Numbered from the stretch's first letter, positions 12,001 to 24,010 are shown. The stretch: 64,000 nt of DNA from Mytilus edulis (GCF_963676685.1 NC_092349.1:84890604-84954603); one strand, 5' to 3'. Notes: generated by a model from the letters alone, not told the origin. Program-made: numbers and translations.

Positions 12001-15000
12001 TTACAAGCTGAAGAAATCTTATCTTACTCTGACTAATAAGTCAGTGTTAACTTAGATTACAAGCTGAAGAAATCTTATCTTACTCTGACTAACAAGTCAG
12101 AGTTAACTTAGATTACAAGCTGAAGAAATCTTATCTTACTCTGACTAATAAGTCAGAGTTAACTTAGATTACAAGCTGAAGAAATTTTATCTTACTCTGA
12201 CTAATAAGTCAGCGTTAACTTAGATTACAAGCTGAAGAAATCTTATCTTACTCTGACTGACTAATAAGTCAGCGTTAACTTATATTACAAGCTGAAGAAA
12301 TCTTATCTTACTCTGACTAATAAGTCAGCGTTAACTTAGATTACAAGCTGAAGAAATCTTATCTTACTCTTACTAATAAGTCAGCGTTAACTTAGATTAC
12401 AAGCTGAAGAAATCTTATCTTACTCTGACTAATAAGTCAGTGTTAACTTAGATTACAAGCTGAAGAAATCTTATCTTACTCTGACTTATAAGTCAGAGTT
12501 AACTTAGATTACAAGCTGAAGAAATCTTATCTTACTCTTATTAATTATTCAGCGTTAACTTAGATTACAAGCTGAAGAAATCTTATCTTACTCTGACTAA
12601 TAAGTCAGCGTTAACTTAGATTACAAGCTGAAGAAATCTGATCTTACTCTGACTAATAAGTCAGCGTTAACTTAGATTACAAGCTGAAGAAATCTTATCT
12701 TACTCTGACTAATAAGTCAGCGTTAACTTAGATTACAAGCTGAAGAAATCTTATCTTACTCTGACTAATAAGTCAGCGTTAACTTAGATTACAAGCTGAA
12801 GAAATCTTATCTTACTCTGACTAATAAGTCAGAGTTAACTTAGGTTACAAGCTAAAGAAATCTTATCTTACTCTGACTAATAAGTCAGCGTTAACTTAGG
12901 TTACAAGCTGAAGAAATCTTATCTTACTCTGACTAATAAGTCAGCGTTAACTTAGATTACAAGCTGAAGAAATCTTATCTTACTCTTACTAATAAGTCAG
13001 AGTTAACTTAGATTACAAGCTGAAGAAATCTTATCTTACTCTTACTAATAAGTCAGCGTTAACTTAGATTACAAGCTGAAGAAATCTTATCTTACTCTTA
13101 CTAATAAGTCAGCGTTAACTTGGATTACAAGCTGAAGAAATCTTATCTTACTCTGACTAATAAGTCAGAGTTAACTTAGATTACAAGCTGAAGAAATCTG
13201 ATCTTACTCTTACTAATAAGTCAGCGTTAACTTAGATTACAAGCTGAAGAAATCTTATCTTACTCTGACTTATAAGTCAGTGTTAACCATGATTACAAGT
13301 GGAACATATCACATCGTCCTCAACTAATAAGTCAGCGTTAACTAAGATAACAGGCCGAAGAAATCATATCTTTCTCTTACTAATAAGTCAGCGTTAACTT
13401 AGATTACAAGCTGAAGAAATCTTATCTTACTCTGACTAATTATTCAGCGTTAACTTAGATTACAAGCTGAAGAAATCTTATCTTACTCTGACTAATAAGT
13501 CAGCGTTAACTTAGATTACAAGCTGAAGAAATCTTATCTTACTCTTACTAATAAGTCAGCGTTAACTTAGATTACAAGCTGAAGAAATCTTATCTTACTC
13601 TGACTAATAAGTCAGCGTTAACTTAGATTACAAGCTGAAGAAATCTTATCTTACTCTGACTAATAAGTCAGTGTTAACTTAGATTACAAGCTGAAGAAAT
13701 CTTATCTTACTCTGACTAATAAGTCAGAGTTAACTTAGATTACAAGCTGAAGAAATCTTATCTTACTCTTACTAATAAGTCAGCGTTAACTTAGATTACA
13801 AGCTGAAGAAATCTTATCTTACTCTTACTAATAAGTCAGCGTTAACTTAGATTACAAGCTGAAGAAATCTTATCTTACTCTGACTGACTAATAAGTCAGC
13901 GTTAACTTATATTACAAGCTGAAGAAATCTTATCTTACTCTGACTAATAAGTCAGCGTTAACTTAGATTACAAGCTGAAGAAATCTTATCTTACTCTTAC
14001 TAATAAGTCAGCGTTAACTTAGATTACAAGCTGAAGAAATCTTATCTTACTCTGACTAATAAGTCAGCGTTAACTTAGATTACAAGCTGAAGAAATCTTA
14101 TCTTACTCTTACTAATAAGTCAGCGTTAACTTAGATTACAAGCTGAAGAAATCTTATCTTACTCTGACTAATAAGTCAGCGTTAACTTAGATTACAAGCT
14201 GAAGAAATCTTATCTTACTCTGACTAATAAGTCAGCGTTAACTTAGATTACAAGCTGAAGAAATCTTATCTTACTCTGACTAATAAGTCAGCGTTAACTT
14301 AGGTTACAAGCTGAAGAAATCTTATCTTACTCTGTCTTATAAGTCAGAGTTAACTTAGATTACAAGCTGAAGAAATCTTATCTTACTCTGTCTAATAAGT
14401 CAGTGTTAACTTGGATTACAAGCTGAAGAAATCTTATCTTACTCTGTCTAATAAGTCAGCGTTAACTTAGATTACAAGCTGAAGAAATCTTATCTTACTC
14501 TGACTAATAAGTCAGCGTTAACTTAGATTACAAGCTGAAGAAATCTTATCTTACTCTTACTAATAAGTCAGCGTTAACTTAGATTACAAGCTGAAGAAAT
14601 CTTATCTTACTCTGACTAATAAGTCAGTTTTAACTTAGATTACAAGCTGAAGAAATCTGATCTTACTCTGACTAATAAGTCAGCGTTAACTTAGATTACA
14701 AGCTGAAGAAATCTGATCTTACTCTGACTAATAAGTCAGCGTTAACTTAGATTACAAGCTGAAGAAATCTTATCTTACTCTGACTAATAAGTCAGCGTTA
14801 ACTTAGATTACAAGCTGAAGAAATCTTATCTTACTCTGACTAATAAGTCAGAGTTAACTTAGATTACAAGCTGAAGAAATCTGATCTTACTCTTACTAAT
14901 AAGTCAGCGTTTACTTAGATTACAAGCTGAAGAAATCTTATCTTACTCTGACTTATAAGTCAGTGTTAACCATGATTACAAGTGGAACATATCACATCGT

Positions 15001-15215
15001 CCTCAACTAATAAGTCAGCGTTAACTAAGATAACAGGCCGAAGAAATCATATCTTTCTCTTACTAATAAGTCAGCGTTAACTTGGTTAACAAGCCGAATA
15101 AACAATTTCTTTCTCTGACTAATTAGTCAGTGTTAACTTGGATTGCAAGCCGTAGAAATCATATCTGTTGCTTACTAATTAGTCAGTGTAAACACATTGT
15201 AGTAATCATATCATT
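3047..15215. repeat. 12-kb satellite/minisatellite array, 56-bp unit
   Basis: About 215 tandem copies of a 56-bp AT-rich unit. The period was measured directly, for example agaaatc at 8881 and again at 8937. Each unit contains the palindrome GTTAAC, and most right-hand units contain the hairpin CTGACTAATAAGTCAG. Variation sits at few positions: cag(c/t/a)gttaac, taga/tagg/tata, and ctgacta/cttacta/cttaata/ctgtcta. Both edges are degenerate (3047-3150 and about 15085-15200). The unit is not a multiple of three and has stops in every frame, so the array is non-coding. Damaged units include a 7-bp deletion near 10713 and a truncation near 5205-5220. Higher-order duplications are described in the findings. 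Confidence 0.97.
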
Positions 15216-15281
15216 TGAGAATCAGTACACTTCTATTTAATGTCACCTGTTTTTTAAATAAGTAAAATTTATATGAAGGTC

Positions 15282-15327
15282 AAAATGTAGAACGTATTTT
15301 GTTTTGCCTTATAACGTTCTACATTTT
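15282..15327. other. Perfect 14-bp inverted repeat beside the satellite
   Basis: aaaatgtagaacgt is followed 18 bp later by its exact complement acgttctacatttt. The hairpin lies between the satellite edge and the GST first exon, about 160 bp upstream of its start codon. No function is evident; it may be a terminator-like fold or a remnant of a small foldback element. Confidence 0.6.
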
Positions 15328-15485
15328 CACCGTGTAATGACAATCTCCAATGTACAAACTGTTGACAAATTTGGTATCTTAATCAAATAAAAATGCATAT
15401 TTAAACATTTATTCAATCTCCATGCTTGCTTAGATTTGCAATTGCTAGCGGACCAGACTGCTGTTGTGTTTATGATTACTGCAAC

Positions 15486-18400
15486 ATGGTTTTAAGATAT
15501 TACTACGATTTGATGTCACAGCCGTGTAGAGCAATCTATATATTTCTAAAAATTAATAAAATTCCGTTTGAACCGAAACCGATTGCACTTAGAAAAGGTC
15601 AGTACAGTTTATATCATTATTTCCTTTAAATAGAACTTTATTTTTCAAGTATGTATAGATACATAATGGCAAACACGTTTTATGTTTTAACTCAAATTAA
15701 ATTTTAACACAACTACAAGAAAGTTTAGTTTATATGGGAATAATGAAACATCAAATGTCCTTGTCTATTAAGTTATGGGTCTTACCAAGTCTTTTATGGA
15801 TGAACAAAGAAACAATAGGGACTTCAGTGATTACAAAGAGACACAAAATCTACCAAAGAGCATAACGTTCTTTATTGAAGTACTTCTTAACTGCAACTTA
15901 AAAGTAAATTTATAATGAAACGAATAACACAAAACTCCAGGAAACACGATAGAAAGATTAGTAGAATAGTGTATTACAGGAGTGATAAATAAAAAAACAG
16001 AAGAGCTATTGGATATGCAGCACATGAGTGCTAGCACATCTACTGGTGATGCACTTTGAAACGAATAGTCTGGGAGCTGTTTGAACGACTCAGTGTTTGC
16101 AATAGCCTGAGAACTGTTTGAACGACTCGGTGTTTGCAATAGTCTGAGAGCTGTTTGAACGACTCAGTGTTTGCAATAGTCTGAGAGCTCTTTGAACGAC
16201 TCAGTGTTTGCAATAGTCTGAGAGCTCTTTGAACGACTCAGTGTTTGCAATAGTCTGAGAGCTGTTTGAACGACTCAGTGTTTGCAATAGTCTGAGAGCT
16301 GTTTGAACGACTCAGTGTTTGCAATAGTCTGAGAGTTCTTTGAACGACTCAGTGTTTGCAATAGTCTGAGAGCTGTTTGAACGACTCAGTGTTTGCAATA
16401 GTCTGAGAGCTGTTTGAACGACTCAGTGTTTGCACTAGTCTGAGAGCTGTTTGAACGACTCAGTGTTTGCAATAGTCTGAGAGCTGTTTGAACGACTCAG
16501 TGTTTGTCTGAGAGCTGTTTGAACGACTCAGTGTTTGTCTGACAGCTGTTTGGACGACTCAGTGTTTGTCTGAGAGCTGTTTGGACGACTCAGTGTTTGT
16601 CTGAGAGCTGTTTGAACGAATCAGTGTTTGCTATAGTCTGAGAGCTGTTTGAACGACTCAGTGTTTGCAATAGTCTGAGAGCTGTTTGAACGACTCAGTG
16701 TTTGTCTGAGAGCTGTTTGAACGACTCAGTCTTTGTCTGACAGCTGTTTGGACGACTCAGTGTTTGTCTGAGAGCTGTTTGAACGACTCAGTGTTTGTCT
16801 GAGAGCTGTTTGAACGACTCAGTGTTTGTCTGACAGCTGTTTGGACGACTCAGTGTTTGTCTGAGAGCTGTTTGGACGACTCAGTGTTTGTCTGAGAGCT
16901 GTTTGAACGACTCAGTGTTTGCTATAGTCTGAGAGCTGTTTGAACGACTCAGTGTTTGTCTGAGAGCTGTTTGAACGACTCAGTGTTTGCAATTGGAAAT
17001 CGAAGATACAATGTTTATAATTTTCAATGTCAGGCGCGAATTTTGTATACAGTGTGTTTGACGAAACATTTTCGGCTGCACTCAAGATTGGCATTGATAT
17101 AATCTGAAATACTTTTGCAGGCAAACAAGATTTATGAATATGCTGTAAGAAAAGTCTATTCAACTAGTGGTATTAATGAATCATAAATTCTGTAAATTTC
17201 ACAAACACTTTTTGAAAACCTAAAAGAAATAGATGATTTTCAGAAATGTAATTTTCTTTACAGGAGAACATCGTTCAGATGAATACAAGAAAGTAAATCC
17301 CTTCGGTCTGGTACCCGTTCTAGATGATGATGGATTTATTTTAACAGAAAGGTAATCATTTTGAAATATCAAAACTTTTATCTAGTTTTTCAAATTTCGT
17401 TGGACAATTTCTTCTATTCATAGTTCAAGTTTAGAAAAAGATTGATCCAAGTGTTCTATCATACTTAAATCTTCTGGAACATGACATGACATACCTTAAA
17501 TGTAATAAATATATATAAAACAATATATAGAATGGGAAATGGGAAACCAATTATCATTCAACAATATGAAATGAAATTCCGACTAAATATCGAACTTAAT
17601 AGAAGTAGCTTGAAAAAGTGCCTCAACGTCTTTTCATATTTCTGATTAGGACTTCGTTGATTTTGACCACATATAATTAACTAAACACAAACATTTCAAA
17701 ATACAAAAAAACTGCTTACTCATTTCGAAGTGTTTGTATCATTGAACATTGACCTCGATACACATTTGTTTTCCTGCTGACAACACACAAGATAATAAGA
17801 TTTCTTTAATAACAGTGATTTCTTTGTTTACTCTCCTATCCCCAAAAAGAAAAACGTCAAAGGAATCAGCAAAAACATTAGTCGTTAAATTCTGTAGACG
17901 GATACAAAAACTATCTTCGTTGATGCTTTGATGGTGTTTTTATTTTCAGCGTTGCAATATTGAAATATTTGGCAGAAAAATATAATACTCCTGAAAACTG
18001 GTATCCCAGGGCTGACATACAAGCCCAAGCAAGAATAGATGAATACATGAACTGGCAGCATTGGAATACCAGATTAAAGTCAGCTAAACTTTTCCAGAGT
18101 TTGGTAATGTTCTCTTTTAGCCATTTCGTTTTTCGTTTTTTTCTATATTTTAACCGATTCATGCCACAGTTGCCAAACTTTCGTTCCCGAAGGTTTCACC
18201 AGCCCAGTAGTCAGTACTTCGTGTTGTCACGAAATGTAATAAATATGAATTTTAGTTAATTTTCTTTTGAGAATTTTTTTAAATATTCGCAACTCCTTCA
18301 ATCATATTTGACACAACTTTTTTTTTTAAATCTTTGCCAAATAATTCTCTTCTGCTCTTTATTTTTGGCCTTAGAATTTTTAGTAATCGAGCGCAAAATT

Positions 18401-20462
18401 ATTAATCTAATTTACACGAAACGCATGTCTGGTAGAACAAATTGCATGTCTGCTGACTTTCTCTGCGAATTTCTTTTCGGCACTACATACAGTGGTAAGC
18501 ATGGTTGTTGTCGCTTTGACACATTCCCCATTTCCATTCTCAATTTTATTTTATTATTGTTAATTTGTTAATGTCATTATGACAAACTTTATTGTAAAAA
18601 TATCCGGGGGGGGGGGGGGGGGGGGTATCGTTAGTGGCGCTGCTAAAGTGCATGTATAAATATGACAGTTGTTTTATTGGTTCCGTAGATTTACAACGTT
18701 TGATTTTGTCAACTTTTATGGACTCCCCCCTTTTTAAATCTATCTTTGAGCTCTATATTTTTTGTTATACTTTTTTCCTATATATAAACACAGCATATTT
18801 TTTATGACTTTTGAACTACTGTTGTCTTTATTGAACGCAGTGACGCGTAATCTAATATGTTAAAGACATCACACAGAAGCACTCCATGCTTTAAACAGTT
18901 CTGTCGTTTAAAAAATGCAAAACGTACAACACATATGGTTGTATCAAATCTGCATAATTGGTTTAATCATTGCCGAAAGTCTAGTGTAGCAAGTTTATTT
19001 CAATAGATGGTAAATGGTTTTTATGACTTGCAAATCTAAAACAATACCGCATGTTATATATTAAGACAGTGTAGCAAGCATGATCAAATATTTGTAAATT
19101 GGAAAATGGTTTTGATTTTTCCTAATGAAAATATAATAATGATTTGATTTGTATAAATCGGTCCATTAGAATAAATATCGTATAAAATTTCACCCAAGAG
19201 GCATTTTCTTATGTAGAACTTGGTTTTGGCTAGCTAAAAATCTCACTTGTAGGACATTCGCATCAAAGTCCATTATATTGACAACGATGCGTAAACAAAA
19301 CAAACAGACATAAAAGGTAAATATGTCAAAATAAGGGTACAGCAGTCAACATTGTGTTATAATCTTAATCACTATAAGAAACAAAACTTTCTTGAACTTA
19401 AATAAGCATTATTAAAATTCCATAGTTTACACAAAAATGTCGTAGATTCACATGTCCACATTATCAATCTTCCATTATGATTGATTTGTTTTCGTGTTAA
19501 CAACATTGCCATTTTGTTGGATAAAACTAGGTTGGTTCTACATCAGAAAATGACTGTACCAAGGGAGGAATATGACAGTTGTTATCTATTCGTTTGATGT
19601 GCTTGAGCTTTTGATTTTGAAATTTGATTAGGGACTTTTCGTTTTGAATTTTCCTTGGAGTTCATTGTTTTAATGATTTTACTTTTTATTCAAACAATTA
19701 TTAAAATAGATTCAGACACCATCTTATGTAGTCTGCTCTTGTATGAAATGTAATAATATTACATTAAACTGAGTATGAGCGTACAAAACAAATAAACTCT
19801 TATATGAGTATAAGTAAAAACATTTGTCTACAACAGCCCCTGTTTAGTCATATGACTCCAAAAGTATTCTTATTTAAACATCATTTGCTATAGGTATTTG
19901 GTATTTGATCTTTCAGGTAAAAGTAAATACAGAAAAGCTCTTCGGACGAACCAAAACTATACAGTGTTATTTTTATTTGTGTTTATCGATTCATTTGATA
20001 GTAAGATGATAAACTACTTAATGATGATGCGGTGGGGTAACATACGTAATAAGCAGTTTTGTTTTATTAATTGTTAAAATATCCTTGCTGTAATTACAAT
20101 TGTTATTTCTTGTTTTATAGTTATTTAGAAGAATGAATAATAAATCAGAAGATTCTGATACAGTTGACCTATTGAGAGCAGAAGTTGAAAAGACTGTCAA
20201 TTATCTTGAGCAGGTTTGGTTAAAAGACCGACCTTTTCTCTGTGGAAAAGAGATTTCTTTTGCTGATATTCTTGGAGTTTGTGAATTAATTCAATTGTCT
20301 GCTGTGTATGAAGAAAAACTATACGAAAAAAGTCCGGTTGTAAAATCTTGGATGGAAAGAGTGAAAGATAGTTTACAGCCCCAATTTGACGAAGCCCACA
20401 AGATTATATATGGAGTACGTAAAATGTATGCAAATATGAAAGAACAATCAGCTAAACTGTAA
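15486..20462 (+). CDS. Glutathione S-transferase, theta class (4 exons)
   Basis: Exons: 15486-15597, 17264-17351, 17950-18103, 20121-20462. These give 696 nt and 231 aa, the usual theta length, and all junctions are GT-AG with matching phase. It conjugates glutathione to electrophiles in the cytosol. The N-terminal thioredoxin-like domain (residues 1-80) shows the theta catalytic Ser11 in DLMSQPCRA, cis-Pro55 in LVPVL, and the glutathione-binding TES at 65-67 (Glu66, Ser67). The all-helical C-terminal domain follows, with WYPRADIQAQARIDEY and FADILGVCELIQ. The start is the ATG before VLRYYYDLMSQ; an earlier in-frame stretch from a TTG at 15426 has no ATG and does not match the family. Intron 1 holds a minisatellite and intron 3 a poly-G tract. 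The enzyme looks intact. GSTT1 versus GSTT2-type orthology cannot be decided here. Confidence 0.93.
15598..17263 (+). other. GST intron 1
   Basis: A 1.67-kb intron with donor GTCAGT and acceptor ...tttacag. Apart from the 37/31-bp minisatellite at 16065-16993 I see only AT-rich sequence. The short frames on both strands here are not genes; two of them read through the minisatellite. Confidence 0.8.
16065..16993. repeat. Minisatellite with mixed 37-bp and 31-bp units
   Basis: Roughly 27 copies of a unit containing gagctgtttgaacgactcag. The long form adds gcaata between tgttt and gtctgag, giving 37 bp; the short form lacks it, giving 31 bp. Long units fill the left half and short units cluster at 16500-16620 and 16690-16915. 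CTCAG and CTGAG flank a 7-nt spacer in the short form, so each unit can form a small hairpin. It lies wholly inside GST intron 1. Confidence 0.95.
17352..17949 (+). other. GST intron 2
   Basis: A 598-bp AT-rich intron, donor GTAATC and acceptor ttttcag. I see no recognisable element in it. Confidence 0.8.
18104..20120 (+). other. GST intron 3 with dispersed tail module and poly-G
   Basis: A 2.0-kb intron with donor GTAATG and acceptor ttttatag. It contains a copy of the dispersed module ttgtcgctttgacacattcc at about 18505-18550 and, 55 bp further on, a run of 20 G at 18606-18625. The remainder is AT-rich without recognisable coding content; the 87- and 99-aa frames near 18000-18570 are exon 3 read-through and intron sequence. 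Confidence 0.75.
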
Positions 20463-20522
20463 TTTAATGTCATATTGTATACAATTTTAATTTATTATTA
20501 AGCCATGACTTTAAATTATACT

Positions 20523-20785
20523 GGGGAACCTCGGTGGCAGAGTGGTCTAAGTAGTTACTACTGTAATCTCTAGCAAGTCAACACTGAGTTTGTGAGTCTG
20601 AACACCGGTCGTGCAAGTGAACTCGACTTCAACCTTAATTGAATAGGATTCTCAGTTTTCCTTTCGACGATCGGTGGTTTTTCTCCGGGCACTCCAGCTT
20701 CCTCCACCAATACAAACTGGCAACTACGAATTAGCCCTAAAGTGGAGCTTAAAAGTGGTATTAAAACACAAAAATTCAATTCAAA
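20523..20785 (+). mobile_element. tRNA-derived SINE
   Basis: Starts ggggaacctcggtggcagag, a tRNA-like head with an A-box (tggcagagtggtctaa) and a degenerate B-box (gtgagtctgaacac) near 20593-20606. This resembles a class II (Leu/Ser-type) tRNA. A downstream segment, ttctccgggcactccagctt near 20681-20700 followed by cctccacca, resembles the conserved central domain of widespread metazoan SINEs (Nin/Meta type, from memory). The tail is AT-rich. It lies about 60 bp after the GST stop codon, so it probably sits in the 3' UTR. A degenerate relative is at 54110-54235. Confidence 0.75.
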
Positions 20786-21121
20786 TCAATTTTTACTGAG
20801 AAATCAATTTATCAATTTTCAAAAAAAAAAAGTAAAATAGCTGTCTTGAATATAAAAAAACCCAATATAAAATGATAAAAATCTTGATTATTGCTTTTTA
20901 ACTGATGAATGAAAATGAAAACAAACAAAAAATACCCAATCCTGAAAGGAAAATTACAAAACTACTTATAAATTCAAAACACAAAGTCCCTTTTTTTGGA
21001 AAGTTTTTATGTATTGCCGAAAAAATTCGTAATCGTTGAATGTGTATATCATACTTTAACTAAGATTGTTAAATAATGTTAATTAATATCATGCTCCTAC
21101 ATTTGTTTTTAATTGTATTAA

Positions 21122-21505
21122 TAGACAACTTTCGAGTTCGATGCATTTCAGTCAAAAACTCTGGTTTTAGTGAACGTCATTTGTGCGTTTAGGGGCGTCG
21201 TCACTTCCGTTTCAATGTTGAGCGAGTGGTTGGAAAACTATAATTCTATATTGTACGAATTATTCAGCCAAATTAAATTCTCAAAATTGACAATCAGCAC
21301 TGCTGTCATTAGGGAATTGTCATTAAGTACCTACAAAACAACCATTATATCTAGTTTATCCTGCACAACGACGATCACTAAGACGCTTGATGAACGTAAA
21401 TAGTGCAGGGATACAGGCGATCCCCTCTATCTGGTAAATGACGTCATAAAGGCGCGCATAATTGACGAGTTTTTGCCGGTGACGGATGAACTCGAAAGTG
21501 GTCTA
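21122..21505. mobile_element. 384-bp TIR element (MITE-like)
   Basis: Begins tagacaactttcgagttc and ends gaactcgaaagtggtcta, an 18-bp terminal inverted repeat with one mismatch, flanked by TA-rich sequence. The 77-aa frame inside has no recognisable domain. Confidence 0.8.
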
Positions 21506-21712
21506 TTGCATATTAATGAATTACCTTATTGTAATATGTGTTGCTAATTATATTTAATGTTATATTTATTATACTTGAAACCTATAAGCAGTATTACTTT
21601 TGGAATAAAGAATTTATATATTAAAAGGCAAAATCAAAGGCTCAAACACATCAAAATAATTTTGTATCTTTTTTTTTGCTCTACTTATGTTTTATTCATT
21701 ATATTATATGTT

Positions 21713-21843
21713 ATTCAGGTCTCAGACAGGGTATATACTGTGACATTCCCGGCTTAGAGTTTATATCCCCTGAGCCGAAGGCGAAGGGGATATAAGCCCT
21801 AAGCCGGGAATGTCACAGTATATACCCTTTCTGAGACCTGAAT
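21713..21843. mobile_element. 131-bp foldback element
   Basis: A near-perfect palindrome. The outer arm of about 40 bp runs from attcaggtctcagacagggt to cattcccggctta and is repeated in inverse at 21798-21843. An inner inverted repeat (ttatatcccct / aggggatataa) surrounds a short loop. A transcript would form a long hairpin. Confidence 0.9.
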
Positions 21844-21848
21844 TACAC

Positions 21849-22296
21849 ATATATTACGGATTACCCCTGACTTATTATTTTCCAGTGCAGGTATTTGTTG
21901 ACAACACATATATATTGAAAAACCCAACCTGATATGTTCGGCATACGTGAAGGATTTTCTAATTTGCTGTGAACATAATTTTATCGTGTATGTAATAATT
22001 TATAATAACACTTTTAACATAAAATTTAAGTATTAAAAGTGTAAAATGCGTGATTTTGTATCAAAAATGTATTATTGACTGAAGCACGTCATTATTTTCC
22101 CTCTGTGAGCCTCTGACAGTCTGATAGCTTTTGACTACGTCACATAGTAACCAGTGTTATGATGACGTTTTTGAGGTTCCAATTGGGGATAAAAACGTCG
22201 TATATACCCCGGCAGTTTCCTGAATATATACTGACATCTCTGTGTTGTTATCCAATCACAAACCTCGACACATTTGTAATCCGTAATATATATATA
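21849..22296. mobile_element. 450-bp element with short TIRs
   Basis: The ends tatattacggattac (21850) and gtaatccgtaatata (22277) are exact inverse copies of 15 bp. It abuts the foldback at 21713-21843 and could be one composite with it. No coding content. Confidence 0.65.
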
Positions 22297-22549
22297 GGGC
22301 TCCATGAGTAGCTTGTGTCGCTCATATATGTCTAATTGCATGTGCAATAATGGACACTATCCAACATTGTAGACTAGAATTGAAATATAATATAAAATCA
22401 CGATTTATATTTTTTATATTGTAGTGCTGATATTTTTTCTGTAGGCAATTAAAGGTCTTCAAACGATTTCAGCAAAATTGTACCCCTTTAGATCTTGTCT
22501 TGCGGAAGACGCAAGATCCTTCAGACGATTTAGACCATGTTGATTTATG

Positions 22550-23186
22550 TAACGTAACGGTACCCAAATTGCACCGAGTACCCAAATTGCACCTATTAAG
22601 CCAAAATAGTAAAAATAATCTTACAAGATTTCCTAGAGACCGTAAACAATTCGTATTTTTATGATTTGATACTATGCACATCTTTGAACATAGGTAAAAC
22701 TATTTAGATATGCACAAAACGTTCACAGTATTCATCAACAGATGAAGTGTTTACAGAAAAGGCAAAATGTACTGAAACGTCGCCATGCGACGTCATCAAA
22801 ACGTCATCTTTTTAAAATGATCAAATACAATATGTTACAAGTATCCATTTAAAAAAAGCGAAAGAGTAAGCCTGGACTAATATCCAATTGTTCAAAATAT
22901 TTGAAGAAATTAAACAAAAGTTCTGTTATTAGAATTTTGACAGTACGAATTTAAGCATGGATGCAATTTGGGTACTCCTCATTTTAGAATCATTGATGGT
23001 TTGGAGGTCAGTTTAGACCAATTTTTCTATGATTCCATATGGATTAAAAATCAAATTGGTGTACCTATATAATAAAGAAGGATACGGCTACAAAATAAAC
23101 ACAGAATGGAAATTTTGGTCTTTATCATAAAAAAACGTAGGTGAAAAAACTGTCAAAATAGGTGCAATTTGGGTACCATCACGTTA
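22550..23186. mobile_element. 637-bp TIR element with repeated subterminal motif
   Basis: The left end taacgtaacggtacccaaat and the right end matching the complement (aggtgcaatttgggtacc...acgtta) form a TIR of about 25 bp. The core motif tacccaaattgcacc occurs twice at the left (22561, 22579). On the opposite strand it occurs at the right end and in a partial form at 22968-22975. Such repeated subterminal motifs are typical transposase-binding arrangements. No coding capacity. Confidence 0.75.
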
Positions 23187-23339
23187 GATATATAGATCTT
23201 GTAATATCGAACACTATTGCTATTAAAATTTTCTTTAGATGTTATTTGCTCAAGGTACGCTCAAAATAGTCAAGTTAGAAATAAAAGCTGTTTCATGTTT
23301 GCCATCTAAGAGTTTGGACATTTACCTCAACAGTTATGA

Positions 23340-24010
23340 ATAATAAATAAGAAACAACACGAACTCCACTAAAAACCGGGAGTGAAATCAGGTGCTCCGG
23401 AAGGGTAAGCATTTCCTGCACCGTATACGACACCCGTCGTGTTATTTCTTTGTTCAGTTCGGTAATGATGGAAGGTTATTATGACTGAGGAAGAATATCA
23501 GATATGATTTCTGACACACTTTTGTCATAATGGCCAATCAGCTCATGATGGCGACCGTAAAATTTCTTGAGAGATAACCTTAATTTGATTGATTCAGAGC
23601 CCTGTCTTAGCAACTTTTGAGAAAGCAGTATTCCTCGTTCAACAAAATCAACGTACTTTTGGCTCTCTAGAGTTACGTATCAATTGAGACACATATACTC
23701 CATATGCTGGTGCCACTGGTATACACAGAAATGGAAAGTTGCCTATAGGAAAATTAAAATCATCACGTTAGTCATAAATTTTGAAATTCAACCTATCATC
23801 AGTAGTCATTTCGAGAAAAAGGTCTAAATATGAAGCAGATTTTTCTGTGTCGGTAGTATCTTTAATTTCAAGTTCACTTGGATATATTAAATGTAAGTGA
23901 TCACTGAATCTATTTTTATTTAGAGAAAGTACATCATCAATATACCGAAAGGTGAAATTAAAAGACCGGGCTAATTTCTTTTCTCTTTTTCTACAAGCCC
24001 TTGGATAAAT
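23340..24010 (-). pseudogene. Reverse-transcriptase fragment with RYIDDVLS motif
   Basis: On the minus strand, 24010 down to about 23480 reads FRYIDDVLSLNKNRF, then ELEIKDTTDTEKSASYLDL, an in-frame stop near IYD, then RDDFNFPIGNFPF and APAYGVYVSQLIR. YIDD is the RT catalytic motif. The downstream tail includes cgacgggtg and cttacccttccggagcacctg. A relative on the plus strand is at 60765-61465. The layout resembles Penelope-like elements, but the family is uncertain. Stops and frameshifts make this copy dead. Confidence 0.75.

Noticed and set aside
3047..15215. CRISPR array
   Set aside because: Repeats are contiguous 56-bp units with no unique spacers; the context is a eukaryotic genome with spliced genes.
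15831..16139. 102-aa and 83-aa minus-strand frames (also 16912-17163)
   Set aside because: They run through the GST intron 1 minisatellite and have no recognisable domain.
17911..18571. Additional small genes near GST exon 3
   Set aside because: The frames at 17911, 17960 and 18308 are antisense or read-through of exon 3 and intron sequence; the splice donor at 18104 ends the coding part.
20523..20610. Functional tRNA gene
   Set aside because: The tRNA-like head has degenerate boxes and continues into a SINE body and AT-rich tail, so it is a SINE, not a tRNA gene.
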